Positions 7,070-14,279 of a DNA stretch of 20,838 nt are shown here, in pieces; the stretch's first letter is position 1; each line of letters begins with the position of its first letter. The translations under genes and the position numbers were made by a program. The DNA comes from Candidatus Hodarchaeota archaeon (GTDB lineage Archaea > Asgardarchaeota > Heimdallarchaeia > Hodarchaeales > Hodarchaeaceae): the NCBI GenBank assembly GCA_016840285.1, contig JAEOSR010000115.1:1-20838 (forward strand), written 5' to 3'. The notes below the pieces were generated by a model, which was not told the DNA's origin, ran no database searches, and worked only from the letters and a program-made list of their open reading frames with translations.

Positions 7070-7655
7070 AAAGAGCAACTTGAAGGCTAGAAAGGGTTTG
7101 AACATTTTCATGCTCTAAAATAGAACGACCCAGGGTTTCAAATACCTCTTTGATATTATGACCAGTAAGAGCAGAGGTAAATAAAAAAGGAAGTGATTTT
7201 AATGGAGTATTATGTTCGAACTTCTCAATAAAACTCGTAATCTCTGCGTAATCAATAGTGTTTTGAAGATCGTTTTTGTTTCCAACTACTAGAAAAGGAA
7301 TGGCCCGATTAACATTGGCCATTACTTCATTTTTCCATTTATTTAAATGATACATGGTGTGAAGAGAAGTTAGATCGAATACTATTATTATCGCATATGA
7401 TCCTCTATAGAAACTAGCTCTCACAAATTCAAAATGTGGTTGACCAGCAATATCCCAAATTTGAAATTTTATTTCGATATTATCTATGATTATACTTATT
7501 ACTGCAATTTCTGTTCCAATTGTAGGTTTGTAACCACATTGAAACAACTCTTCTTTTCCAAGAAATCGTTCTAAAATAGCTGACTTCCCTACTCCCCCAT
7601 CCCCAACTAAACAGACCTTGTACAATTGCTCCTGATTTCCCTCATAAAGATCCAT
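7068..7655 (-). CDS. Ras/Rab-like small GTPase, canonical motifs
   Basis: A 195-residue Ras-superfamily GTPase. Motifs in order: P-loop GDGGVGKS (residues 18-25), YKPTIGTE with the switch I Thr45, WDIAGQ (67-72), VGNKND (G4, 124-129) and FTSAL (G5, 159-163). WDIAGQ in place of the usual WDTAGQ is a variant common among archaeal Rab-like proteins. The catalytic Gln is present. No C-terminal Cys is seen, so membrane attachment would need a partner. The ATG at 7655 is preferred over the longer frame to 7724: GAGGA stands ten bases upstream, and the shorter N-terminus fits the family. Together with the GTPase at 3589 it suggests regulation of membrane processes, as proposed for Asgard archaea; no effector is identified here. 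Confidence 0.92.
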   Translation of the reverse strand: MDLYEGNQEQLYKVCLVGDGGVGKSAILERFLGKEELFQCGYKPTIGTEIAVISIIIDNIEIKFQIWDIAGQPHFEFVRASFYRGSYAIIIVFDLTSLHTMYHLNKWKNEVMANVNRAIPFLVVGNKNDLQNTIDYAEITSFIEKFEHNTPLKSLPFLFTSALTGHNIKEVFETLGRSILEHENVQTLSSLQVAL

Positions 7656-8132
7656 TTTAGTTCTATCCTCTTTGAAACATGTGAATATAGAATCAGTTTT
7701 CAAAAAGGTTACCAGATAATCCAACCGTTAATTGAATTTGAATTGATACAAATCCCTATTAGGTTTGATAGAGGAATTGGACAGACAATCCAATATTTTC
7801 CTGCTGTTGATTATGTCGTTATTGCAGCAGATTTCCGAAAAATCTAGTTCCTCCTTCATTAATACGAGTAGCAAAGAGTTTATGTATCGGCATAATTAAT
7901 TTTATTTCAATCTCGCAAGCTGCCGATTTAGAGTTAATAATTGCATTAAATTTTCACATAAGTCGTAAAAGACTTGAATTACACTTATAATTTGTAAAAA
8001 AAATGCCATATGAAGTCAAGCTGTCCTAAGAGGAGTTTTATTTATTCATTCCCAATAATAAATCGCACTAAAGAATATAAAGGATAAAATTTGATCTGGC
8101 TTCGCACTAAAAACATTTATGGATGGAAAAAT
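7656..8132. other. divergent intergenic region
   Basis: About 475 bases between the minus-strand GTPase and the plus-strand protease, so it must hold both promoters. A TATA-like box for the protease is listed separately. Bases 7735-7848 contain a short protein-like frame including FDRGIGQTIQYFP that lacks any plausible start. Confidence 0.45.
8074..8083 (+). promoter_or_regulatory. TATA-like box for the CPBP protease gene
   Basis: AATATAAAGG lies about 55 bases before the ATG at 8133. A start of transcription some 25 bases downstream would fall near 8103, leaving a leader of about 30 bases. This placement argues against the TTG at 8091 as translation start. Confidence 0.4.
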
Positions 8133-8909
8133 ATGGAGGAAACAAAAATTCAACCAATGTCATTGAGGTCTGCTTTATTCCACTTCTTTGTCCCAGCGAT
8201 CTTAGTTACGTTGAATATATATTTTATCATGGCATTTTTCGCGACGCTTGGAGTATCAACATTTATTAATTATTTCATAATCTACGCAACACTTCCAATG
8301 CTATTATTGTTAATAGTATCTATAATTGCTTATCAGCGTGAAGGTAATGAGATGACATGGCGAGCTTTCACCCAACGATTTCGCTTATATAGAATGACTG
8401 GAAAAGATTGGCTTTGGACAATTCTGTTATTTCTGATTATGTTTCTCAGTGTAGGTATCCTTTCGTTTACCTCTGTCATCATTGCATCGTTTCTTCCACC
8501 CCCCGAATTTTGGCCAGATGAACTACATCCATTAAAACGGAGTGATTCAATGGGTACTATTCCGAGTGAATTTGTGGGGCAACCCCTTCCAGGAAACTGG
8601 GGAGTAGTTATTGTTTTACTCATTTCACTGATAATAGCAACCTTAGGAGAAGAACTCTGGTGGCGGGGGTATATTTTACCTCGTCAAGAATTGGAACATG
8701 GAGAAAAGACCTGGATAATTCATGGAATACTATGGGGACTATTCCACTTTTTCTTGCCTTGGAATCTGATTGCTCTCTTACCTGGTACACTTGTTTTGTC
8801 TTACGTTGCTCAAAAATTAAAAAATACTTGGCCAGCCATTATCGCTCATGGATTGGCTAATGGATTGATGGTAATGATGGTAGTGATATTGGGTATTCTT
8901 GGTACGTAA
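8133..8909 (+). CDS. CPBP family intramembrane metalloprotease (CAAX protease-like)
   Basis: A 258-residue multi-pass membrane protein of the CPBP/Abi (Rce1-like) family. The signature residues are present: EELWWRGY gives Glu173, Glu174 and Arg178; WGLFH gives His205; AHGLANG gives His239 and Asn243. These form the glutamate/histidine site of intramembrane CAAX-type proteases. About six hydrophobic segments are seen, and the conserved motifs lie in the last third, as usual. Its substrate is unknown. Neither small GTPase in the window ends in a CAAX box, so a prenyl-processing role is not supported locally. The ATG at 8133 has GGATGG seven bases upstream; a TTG at 8091 with AGGAT is an alternative adding 14 residues. 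The methyltransferase follows in the same direction after 96 bases. Confidence 0.88.
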   Translation: MEETKIQPMSLRSALFHFFVPAILVTLNIYFIMAFFATLGVSTFINYFIIYATLPMLLLLIVSIIAYQREGNEMTWRAFTQRFRLYRMTGKDWLWTILLFLIMFLSVGILSFTSVIIASFLPPPEFWPDELHPLKRSDSMGTIPSEFVGQPLPGNWGVVIVLLISLIIATLGEELWWRGYILPRQELEHGEKTWIIHGILWGLFHFFLPWNLIALLPGTLVLSYVAQKLKNTWPAIIAHGLANGLMVMMVVILGILGT

Positions 8910-9005
8910 TATACAAGGAAGTTGCTAGGTAATATCTACAAAATATTTGACAAAATGCTGACCCATCGGAAATTTTTAAAATATCAAGGAATTCTTGGAT
9001 TATTT

Positions 9006-10364
9006 ATGTTAAAATTGTCAATTTTAACCAAACAAGAACAAGATTTAATTCATGTCGCCGCGTTAAATGTGTTGAAAACCGTTGGTTGTGAGATTCAAGA
9101 TAACAAATGGTTGAAGCTCTTAGCGAAAAACGGAATAAAAGTCGATTTTACAACTTCAAGGGTTTTTATAACAGATGAAGACATCGTTAATTCCTCACTT
9201 GAATCATGTGGTCACTCAATTAAATATGCAGCTAGAGATCCCCAAAAAGATTGGGTTATAGGCCAAGGGGTGGCTAAAACCCATACACCTGAAGGTATGA
9301 CACACATCATCGATTTAGAATCAAGATGTCACCGAGAAGCCCGATTATCTGATCTGGTAGATCTCACAAAAATTTGTGATTTTCTCCTCAATATCGATGG
9401 AGTAGTCGATCCAGTCGTTCCTTATGACGTTCCTCCTACGTTACAAAGCGTAATAATAACAAAAACCTTGATAGAAAATACAACTAAACCAATCGATCCA
9501 GCAGGGATCGCTTTGAAGAAAGGGTTTCATTTTGTAATGCAGATGCTCATTGCTCTCCTGGGAGATCGTGACATATCAGAATATAGTTTAGGTGTTGGTG
9601 TTACTGCTACAAGTCCATTACAATTTCCATTTGACCAATTAGATGCCTATTGGCAAGGAATTGAGCTTGGATCATCTTGTGATGTTGGTTCGATGCCACA
9701 GGCAGGATCGACAGCTCCTGCCTCTCTAGCAGGGACATTAACCTTGTTCGTAGCCGAAATACTAATGGGACTCATTATGGGACAAGTGAAAAAGCCTGGA
9801 TTATCTCAATTTGTGTTTGTGCGACCTTGTCTTTCGAATCCACATTATGGGATTTTTAATTCAGGTCCACCCGAGGTTGGAATGCTCCAGGCGGCAGCCA
9901 CTCAATTATGTAAGGAAAAATACGGCCTCCTTGTTAATGCAGGTTGGGGAGTAAGTGATTCCCATTGTATTAATCCCCAAGTCGCCTATGAGAAATGTTA
10001 TATCTGGATGATGTCATTAGCTGCTGGTGCAGATATGATATCAGGGGTTGGAGGCCTCGGTAGTGGGTTAATATCCTCCCCTGCACAAATCGTTATTGAT
10101 GATGAAATCATAGCTCACCTTAGACGAAGTGTTCAAGGAATTAAAGTGGATGATTTCCATCTAGGCGTAGAAATGATAGAAGATATTGGAATTGGGAAAA
10201 CTTTTCTTTTTCATCCGAAAACAAGCCAACTTATTAGGGAAGAATGGCATTTATCTGAGCTCCCGAGCCGGAATTCATATAGTACATGGAAAGCTGCAGG
10301 TGCACCTGATTTAGTTAGTAGGGCGGAAGAAATTGCTCAAGAAATCTTGCGAGTCATAAGGTAG
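9006..10364 (+). CDS. trimethylamine methyltransferase (MttB) family protein, non-pyrrolysine, C-terminus frameshifted
   Basis: A 452-residue protein of the MttB superfamily (COG5598), which moves methyl groups from methylated amines to a corrinoid protein. Family landmarks include LLTKQEQDLIHVAAL-like start residues, GSTAPASLAGT, GWGVSDSH followed by VAYEK, GGLGSGL and IVIDDEI. There is no internal amber codon, so it is not the pyrrolysine enzyme; such homologues include glycine betaine demethylases, and the substrate here cannot be told. The chain stops at TAG 10362 after EILRVIR, while the expected tail lies in another frame (10349-10435). No corrinoid protein or reactivase gene is nearby. 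ATG 9006 is chosen because it yields the family N-terminus; frames extend to a TTG at 8922. AAGGA lies about 15 bases upstream. Confidence 0.85.
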   Translation: MLKLSILTKQEQDLIHVAALNVLKTVGCEIQDNKWLKLLAKNGIKVDFTTSRVFITDEDIVNSSLESCGHSIKYAARDPQKDWVIGQGVAKTHTPEGMTHIIDLESRCHREARLSDLVDLTKICDFLLNIDGVVDPVVPYDVPPTLQSVIITKTLIENTTKPIDPAGIALKKGFHFVMQMLIALLGDRDISEYSLGVGVTATSPLQFPFDQLDAYWQGIELGSSCDVGSMPQAGSTAPASLAGTLTLFVAEILMGLIMGQVKKPGLSQFVFVRPCLSNPHYGIFNSGPPEVGMLQAAATQLCKEKYGLLVNAGWGVSDSHCINPQVAYEKCYIWMMSLAAGADMISGVGGLGSGLISSPAQIVIDDEIIAHLRRSVQGIKVDDFHLGVEMIEDIGIGKTFLFHPKTSQLIREEWHLSELPSRNSYSTWKAAGAPDLVSRAEEIAQEILRVIR

Positions 10365-10435
10365 AAGCATTGAATCCCAATTTAGAAGGAGACCTTAACA
10401 ATATCCTTAAAGAGGCCAAAAGAACGTTGCTATAA
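10349..10435 (+). pseudogene. out-of-frame C-terminal tail of the MttB-family gene
   Basis: In the frame one base back from the gene, 28 codons read ASHKVEALNPNLEGDL and then NNILKEAKRTLL before TAA. This has the form of the usual MttB-family end: a His-Lys/Glu turn, a Leu-x-Pro segment and a final helix with Leu-x-x-Ile-x-x-x-Ala spacing. A single-base change near 10345-10350 would join it to QEIL of the main frame. Either the gene is genuinely truncated or the read has an indel. Confidence 0.6.
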
Positions 10436-10502
10436 GAAAAGATACTTTAATCTCTCTCCAGGATCTCAAAAATATCTGGAGAATTCAACAAGAATCTGTG
10501 TT

Positions 10503-10525
10503 ATGTCGGTGATGACTGGATTAAC
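10503..10525 (+). repeat. family C motif, copy 4
   Basis: TGTCGGTGATGACTGGATTAA, ending at 10524, matches the ends of the consensus and diverges in the middle. It sits 140 bases after the methyltransferase stop. Confidence 0.4.
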
Positions 10526-10603
10526 ATCAAAGATAAAATCTATCTATTACACTCTTTAGCTCCAACAGTTTTAGCGAATTCTCGATATCATTATTTTATT
10601 CTA

Positions 10604-10626
10604 TAGCGTAAAAGCCTGGATTAATA
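10604..10626 (+). repeat. family C motif, copy 5
   Basis: AGCGTAAAAGCCTGGATTAA, about 100 bases after copy 4 and in the same orientation. Confidence 0.45.
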
Positions 10627-10990
10627 CTTAATATTAAAAAATTTCAAAATCAGTAAGAATTTGACATGTGGGGAGATAAAGCACTAGGTTCTCGCCTTCA
10701 AACCTTCAAGTATGATTAATAATAAAACTGATTACTTGGACTTGTTATTAACGCTTCTACACTGTACGCTCTACTTACTGTTTCTATTAATTGGTTGTTG
10801 TTGACAAAATAAAACATTGCGAACCAGTAATTTGACAGTAATAATTATTTAATATGCTTTCACAAAAAACTATATAATCTAGAATTTAACTCATTTCTTA
10901 ACACTTTTTCCATTTCGAAATACTCAACCAATACTACATGACAACAAAAAAATACATCCTAAAAACAATTTTTTTTTCATTAAATCGTTG

Positions 10991-12214
10991 ATGTATAATG
11001 GGGCTGCCTTCGTGAGTTCTAAAAGAGATACAACTCTTTCTAATGAGTTTTCATCTTTAATTCTCGCTTTTAAAAATCACAAGAATCAATTCAAAAGATT
11101 TTTTTATATAATTCTCGATAAAAAGGTTCCTATACAGTTGAAACAATATCCAGAGGAATTTTTCAACGCATTCAGAAATATAAAAACTGCAGGAGTCGCG
11201 TTAAAACATTATTATAAATTAATTTTACTGTTATTCTTAGCTAGAAACGACTTCACCGATTTAAATAAAATTGAAATAGATATGATATTCAATGAAGTAG
11301 GAGTTAAGTTATCTGTCGATGTATGGAAGAAATTAACTGGACATTTAAGTAATAATTCTAACAATCTTATATACAAAATAAAACTGGGGAAAGACACCAG
11401 ATTATTATTTTCATCTAATAAAGATCTAATTAATATAATGGAGAGATTAATTTCAAATTCTCAATCTAGTGAACCTCCTCACGACTATTCATTGGCAATA
11501 TTTAGTAAATCGGCTCCTAAGGACAAAAATAACGTTGATTATTGTTTAGATTTTACTAATTTTTTCAAAAAAGGTATTCCTACAGAGGATCAATGGTTAA
11601 GCATTGAAGATGAAATAACAACAACAATTGAAACAATTTATAAAACTCATTTTAATACAACACTTTTATTAAAAGAATGTAAGCATCATCCCTCTCTTGC
11701 TTTCATTCTAGGACATTCTGTTAATTTCTTTGAGGGTTTAAAGTTATTTATTTATCAAAACGGGCAATATTGGAAATATGAAAAGGTAAATGAGAATATT
11801 CGTGCATCTGATCATTGGGCTCTTTCTACCAAATATAAAAAACCTATAAATGACAATGAAATCAATGTTATGATAAGTGTTAGCGAACCAATCATACGAT
11901 ATGCTGAAAAATATCTTCAAAAGGAAGTAGAAAAGGCAAAATTCACTATTCACTTTTCAATCAAACCTGAACCACAAGTCAACAGCATTATCGATCAAGA
12001 TGATGTGTTGAGAAAAATTGATGCTATTTACACCTATCTTACTCGGCTTAAAACGAAAATCCCTTATATTAAGATTCATTTATTTATTGGGGCTCAAGTC
12101 GCTTTCGTTGTATTGCTTGGAATGAGACTTTCCTCTGTAGCACTCGTTCAGTTATATGAATTTGACCAAAAAGCTGGAAATTTTGTACCTAGCCTGTTAC
12201 TGGATCGTTATTGA
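10991..12214 (+). CDS. SAVED-domain protein with unrecognised N-terminal domain
   Basis: A 407-residue soluble protein. Residues ~165-405 match the SAVED pattern, two fused CARF-like halves that bind cyclic oligonucleotides in CBASS and some CRISPR systems. Half one has CLDFTNFF (~185), HPSLAFILG (~233) and YQNGQYWKY (~255). Half two has MISVSEPI (~294), the helix with IDAIYTYLTRL (~343), KIHLFIGAQVAFVVLLG (~361) and VQLYEFDQ near the end. Residues 1-160 are mostly helical, with a possible winged-helix part near 100-150 (KLSVDVWKKLTGHL, then the strand pair LIYKIKL and TRLLFSS). No nuclease, TIR, protease or transmembrane motif is seen, so the output is unknown; DNA binding is a guess. No CD-NTase is next to it. 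ATG at 10991, with a TTG just before; no clear ribosome binding site. Confidence 0.78.
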   Translation: MYNGAAFVSSKRDTTLSNEFSSLILAFKNHKNQFKRFFYIILDKKVPIQLKQYPEEFFNAFRNIKTAGVALKHYYKLILLLFLARNDFTDLNKIEIDMIFNEVGVKLSVDVWKKLTGHLSNNSNNLIYKIKLGKDTRLLFSSNKDLINIMERLISNSQSSEPPHDYSLAIFSKSAPKDKNNVDYCLDFTNFFKKGIPTEDQWLSIEDEITTTIETIYKTHFNTTLLLKECKHHPSLAFILGHSVNFFEGLKLFIYQNGQYWKYEKVNENIRASDHWALSTKYKKPINDNEINVMISVSEPIIRYAEKYLQKEVEKAKFTIHFSIKPEPQVNSIIDQDDVLRKIDAIYTYLTRLKTKIPYIKIHLFIGAQVAFVVLLGMRLSSVALVQLYEFDQKAGNFVPSLLLDRY

Positions 12215-12597
12215 CTGTCACGAAAACCGTTAGTATAGTTTTAAATTCCTTTTAGGTATCTTTTAATGTTTTCTCAATAAATTATAAAGTTAATACCTTA
12301 GATTATTAGATTCAAGATTTCTAGATGGAAAAATAAGGTAATATATAGTTTCTTGCGTTTTTTTAGCACTACTTCGCACTTGTCTGAACCTAAATAATCA
12401 GGTTATTTTCCACTATAAAGTGATTTAATAACTTCATTCTTCGCCTGGGGTTTTTTTTGGATTCTTTTTATAATATTAAAGTAGCACATATTTGCACTAT
12501 TAATATAGAATCATAAGATTTAAATAAATTTTTGAAGAAAATTACAGTAGACCAAAAATCACTGGTTAATGCTAAAAAAACAATAAAGGCGATAATC
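12215..12597. other. AT-rich intergenic region
   Basis: 383 bases after the SAVED gene. A T8 run at 12451-12458 could terminate transcription. From 12517 the frame of the downstream Lys-rich peptide is open, so a longer product from TTG 12532 is conceivable. Nothing else is recognised. Confidence 0.4.
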
Positions 12598-12669
12598 ATG
12601 GCTGAAAAAGAAAAGAAACAAAAAACAAAAAGCAAAAAACCACGAGCTAAAAAAACAAAGAAAAAATGA
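12598..12669 (+). CDS. tiny Lys-rich basic protein
   Basis: 23 residues, MAEKEKKQKTKSKKPRAKKT followed by KKK: 12 Lys and 1 Arg against 2 Glu. AAAGGCGAT lies seven bases before the ATG, a good ribosome binding site. The frame is open upstream to 12517, so a 45-residue form from TTG 12532 is possible. The composition suggests binding to nucleic acid or to an acidic partner, and a very acidic small protein is encoded 59 bases downstream. Low-complexity A-rich DNA can imitate such a gene; the ribosome site and the hairpin at its stop codon argue for it. No family is recognised. Confidence 0.5.
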   Translation: MAEKEKKQKTKSKKPRAKKTKKK

Positions 12670-12686
12670 TATGATGCAATCATATC
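12668..12686. terminator. perfect 8-bp hairpin at the stop of the Lys-rich gene
   Basis: GATATGAT (12668-12675), loop GCA, ATCATATC (12679-12686), starting inside the TGA stop. It could be a processing or termination structure, or an operator for the next small gene, whose ATG is 42 bases further on. Confidence 0.45.
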
Positions 12687-12728
12687 TGTACTCTTAATAA
12701 AAAAGTGAACTGAAAAAAGGTGATAAAT

Positions 12729-12827
12729 ATGAATAAACCTCCAAAAAAGAAAGTTCCTCCTAAGAAACCAATCTATGAAGAAGAGGAAGAAGAAGACGAA
12801 GAAGACTGGGAAGACGAAGACGATTAA
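12729..12827 (+). CDS. tiny bipolar protein: basic start, poly-acidic tail
   Basis: 32 residues. The first 14 are Lys/Pro-rich (MNKPPKKKVPPKKP). Then come IY and a tail of 14 Glu/Asp in 16 residues interrupted only by one Trp, ending EDWEDEDD. AAAGGTGAT stands five bases before the ATG, among the best ribosome binding sites in the window. A 10-bp hairpin follows 36 bases after the stop. Acidic tails of this sort occur in histone-chaperone-like and DNA-mimic proteins, but no family is recognised and the likeness is only compositional. It probably works with, or counters, the Lys-rich peptide encoded before it. Confidence 0.6.
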   Translation: MNKPPKKKVPPKKPIYEEEEEEDEEDWEDEDD

Positions 12828-12863
12828 CCTTCTTTACTAAATTGAAATATAATTTGAGGTGAA

Positions 12864-12887
12864 ATTTTCCCTTGAAAAAGGGAAAAT
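12864..12887 (+). terminator. 10-bp hairpin after the acidic mini-gene
   Basis: ATTTTCCCTT (12864-12873), loop GAAA, AAGGGAAAAT (12878-12887), perfectly paired. Pyrimidine-rich sequence and a T5 run (12912-12916) follow. It is the most stable-looking intergenic hairpin here and is well placed to end the mini-gene transcript. Confidence 0.55.
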
Positions 12888-13007
12888 ATCCTCTTCTTAT
12901 CAAATAAAAGCCTTTTTAGAGTTTCTAATAGTTTTAGCGAATGATCTACTTGCTTGATTTCGTTCTATGATGCATACTGAAATACCCGAAACATCATAGA
13001 GGATAAT

Positions 13008-13027
13008 GTGTCGCAAAAGGCTGGAAA
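13008..13027 (+). repeat. family C motif, copy 6
   Basis: TGTCGCAAAAGGCTGGAAAG, close to the consensus for its first 16 bases. It ends 35 bases before repeat B copy 2. Confidence 0.45.
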
Positions 13028-13061
13028 GTAGTAATTTTCGGTGGGTCGATTCTTAACAAGT

Positions 13062-13129
13062 ACCTAAGAATTTATAAATAAGTGAGGCATTCCTATCCAT
13101 TGGACTCATGTGTGAACAGAATGGTAAGT
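13062..13129 (+). repeat. dispersed repeat B, copy 2 (probable mntA promoter)
   Basis: Ungapped match to 820-887 (56 of 68 by hand count). ATTTATAA at 13070-13077 is placed about 85 bases before the mntA ATG, so transcription could start near 13100 within the repeat. Confidence 0.7.
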
Positions 13130-13159
13130 CAGAACCAATTAATTCTAAAGAATGAGATT

Positions 13160-13432
13160 ATGGACAAACTCCTAAAACATATGTCAAAAATTAAAGAGTT
13201 TGGGGTGGAAAGAATTGGAGTATTTGGTTCATTGCTTACAGGAGAGACAACTGGAGATATTGATATCCTTATTTCATTTAAAAAAGATGAAGAATCGTTT
13301 GAAAAGCTGGTGGACTTATACTATTTCCTCGAAGACTTACTAAACGCGCAGATCGATCTCGTTACGACAAATGCTCTTAGTCCTTACATTGCTCCCTACA
13401 TTCTTCGGGAAGTGGAATATATTGAAGCATGA
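13160..13432 (+). CDS. mntA: minimal nucleotidyltransferase antitoxin, MntA-like
   Basis: A 90-residue protein of the MNT (Pol-beta-like nucleotidyltransferase) group. The MNT signature is GSLLTGETTGDIDIL: the GS pair, then the catalytic DxD. The third catalytic Asp is in QIDLVT. The spacing between GS and DxD is eight residues, shorter than the usual nine or ten. In characterised HepT-MntA pairs this enzyme adds AMP to a Tyr of the HEPN toxin and silences it. ATG 13160 is chosen because it gives the family N-terminus. The frame is open back to a GTG at 13082, but that falls within repeat B and upstream of the expected transcription start. It overlaps the next gene by 11 bases, so the two are co-translated. 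Confidence 0.85.
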   Translation: MDKLLKHMSKIKEFGVERIGVFGSLLTGETTGDIDILISFKKDEESFEKLVDLYYFLEDLLNAQIDLVTTNALSPYIAPYILREVEYIEA

Positions 13433-13754
13433 GATTGAATACCTAAAGCATATTAGAGACGAGTGCGAATTTATTTCAACTAAATCCGAAGGATTAACAC
13501 GAGTGCTATTTGACCAAGATGAAACACTTAAGAGAGCTTTTGTGAGGAGTATAGAGATAATAGGAGAGGCAACCAAAAATATCTCAACTGAATTTCGCCT
13601 TAAATACCCAGACATCGATTGGAAAAGGATTGCTGGGATGCGTGATGTGCTCATCCACAGTTATTTTGGAGTGGATTACGTAATTGTCTGGGATGTAGTA
13701 AAAAACCATATTCCTACTCTTCATAGTCGAATTAAAGAGATTATAGATAAATAA
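13422..13754 (+). CDS. hepT: HEPN-domain RNase toxin, HepT-like (DUF86)
   Basis: A 110-residue helical HEPN (DUF86) protein. The catalytic motif is RDVLIHSY, i.e. Rx4HxY, within GMRDVLIHSYFGVD, which is diagnostic for HepT toxins. SIEIIGEATKNIS and YPDIDWKRIAG are also family landmarks. HepT acts as an RNase; its Tyr in Rx4HxY is the residue AMPylated by MntA. The start is the TTG at 13422, giving the expected beginning KHEIEYLKHI. The frame is open further upstream, but those codons overlap mntA deeply. All catalytic residues are intact, so the pair looks functional. The module is of a kind often transferred horizontally, and it adjoins dispersed repeats on both sides. Confidence 0.9.
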   Translation: MKHEIEYLKHIRDECEFISTKSEGLTRVLFDQDETLKRAFVRSIEIIGEATKNISTEFRLKYPDIDWKRIAGMRDVLIHSYFGVDYVIVWDVVKNHIPTLHSRIKEIIDK

Positions 13755-13771
13755 CATCAATTTTACCAGAA

Positions 13772-13891
13772 TTATAAATCTTTAGGTAAATCCTCATCAG
13801 AGGTTTCTACAGCCTGTGTCGTAAAAGGCTGGATTGATAAGAACACAAAAAACTCTTGTAGAAGCAATAACAAAAAGTATAAAACAAACAT
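13772..13891 (-). CDS. candidate small secreted peptide
   Basis: A 39-codon frame starting at ATG 13891, four bases after the stop of the next gene upstream on that strand. Its N-terminus is strongly hydrophobic (VLYFLLLLLQEFFVFL). IQPFTTQA, a plausible signal-peptidase site, and the acidic tail VETSDEDLPKDL follow. No ribosome binding site is evident, and the family C motif makes up its middle. T-rich DNA readily encodes Leu/Phe runs, so this may be chance. Confidence 0.25.
   Translation of the reverse strand: MFVLYFLLLLLQEFFVFLSIQPFTTQAVETSDEDLPKDL
13815..13836 (+). repeat. family C motif, copy 7 (closest to consensus)
   Basis: TGTCGTAAAAGGCTGGATTG lies about 60 bases after the hepT stop, in the same orientation as all other copies. 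Confidence 0.5.
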
Positions 13892-13895
13892 AAAA

Positions 13896-14279
13896 CTAAC
13901 TAAGTGATTTATACTGACCACTTAAAATTTGCTCGATTCGCTGTTGTTTTCCTCTTGCCATGATGTTAATGATTCGTTCATTCCCGGGTTCAGTTGAAAA
14001 CTCATGGATCACCAATTGATACTGTTGTAAAATTGAAAAGATAACCCAATCGATTTCTGACATCTTCTTCGTCCAGATATCACTCTCGCTTTTAAAAGTA
14101 TCAAGAGTCCGAATCAATTCTGCGTGAGTTATTTCTGCTTTTGGAATTCCTAATTTCGTGGTGATCTTTGTAAGTAACTCCTCAAAGTTCGGTATCTTTG
14201 TAAGCGCAAAATCATCTGGTATGGCAATAATGTAACTTAAAGAGGATTGTTTTCGAATCGAGTCATCTTGCTTTTTCAT
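13896..14279 (-). CDS. unrecognised soluble protein, 127 residues
   Basis: No family is recognised. The protein is cytosolic by composition, with no signal peptide or membrane segment. It reads as a short N-terminal strand (SLSYIIAIPDDFAL), then helices over residues ~30-105, and ends with a basic segment (ARGKQQRIEQIL). The ATG at 14279 is supported by GGAGAG seven bases upstream; the frame extends to 14318, but the upstream ATG is less well placed. It faces the HepT module tail to tail. The codon pattern and clean ribosome site make it a credible gene. Confidence 0.65.
   Translation of the reverse strand: MKKQDDSIRKQSSLSYIIAIPDDFALTKIPNFEELLTKITTKLGIPKAEITHAELIRTLDTFKSESDIWTKKMSEIDWVIFSILQQYQLVIHEFSTEPGNERIINIMARGKQQRIEQILSGQYKSLS

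Larger units (their letters stand above)
10436..10990. other. intergenic region with family C motifs
   Basis: 555 bases between the methyltransferase and the SAVED protein. Two family C motifs are present. A 13-base string AGTTTTAGCGAAT at 10567-10579 recurs at 12929-12941. The right half is AT-rich and must hold the promoter of the SAVED gene. No gene is seen. Confidence 0.45.

Noticed and set aside
7626..7847. 73-codon plus-strand frame upstream of the protease
   Set aside because: It begins antisense inside the GTPase gene and has no start in its independent part. It may be a gene fragment, but this cannot be supported.
9790..9803. AAAAGCCTGGATTA inside the methyltransferase gene
   Set aside because: It matches family C copy 5 over 14 bases but lies in a conserved coding stretch with no further similarity. 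It warns that single short matches can be chance.
10362..10373. TAG stop of the MttB-family gene as a pyrrolysine codon
   Set aside because: Pyrrolysine in MttB is internal, not near the C-terminus. Here readthrough would meet TGA two codons later.
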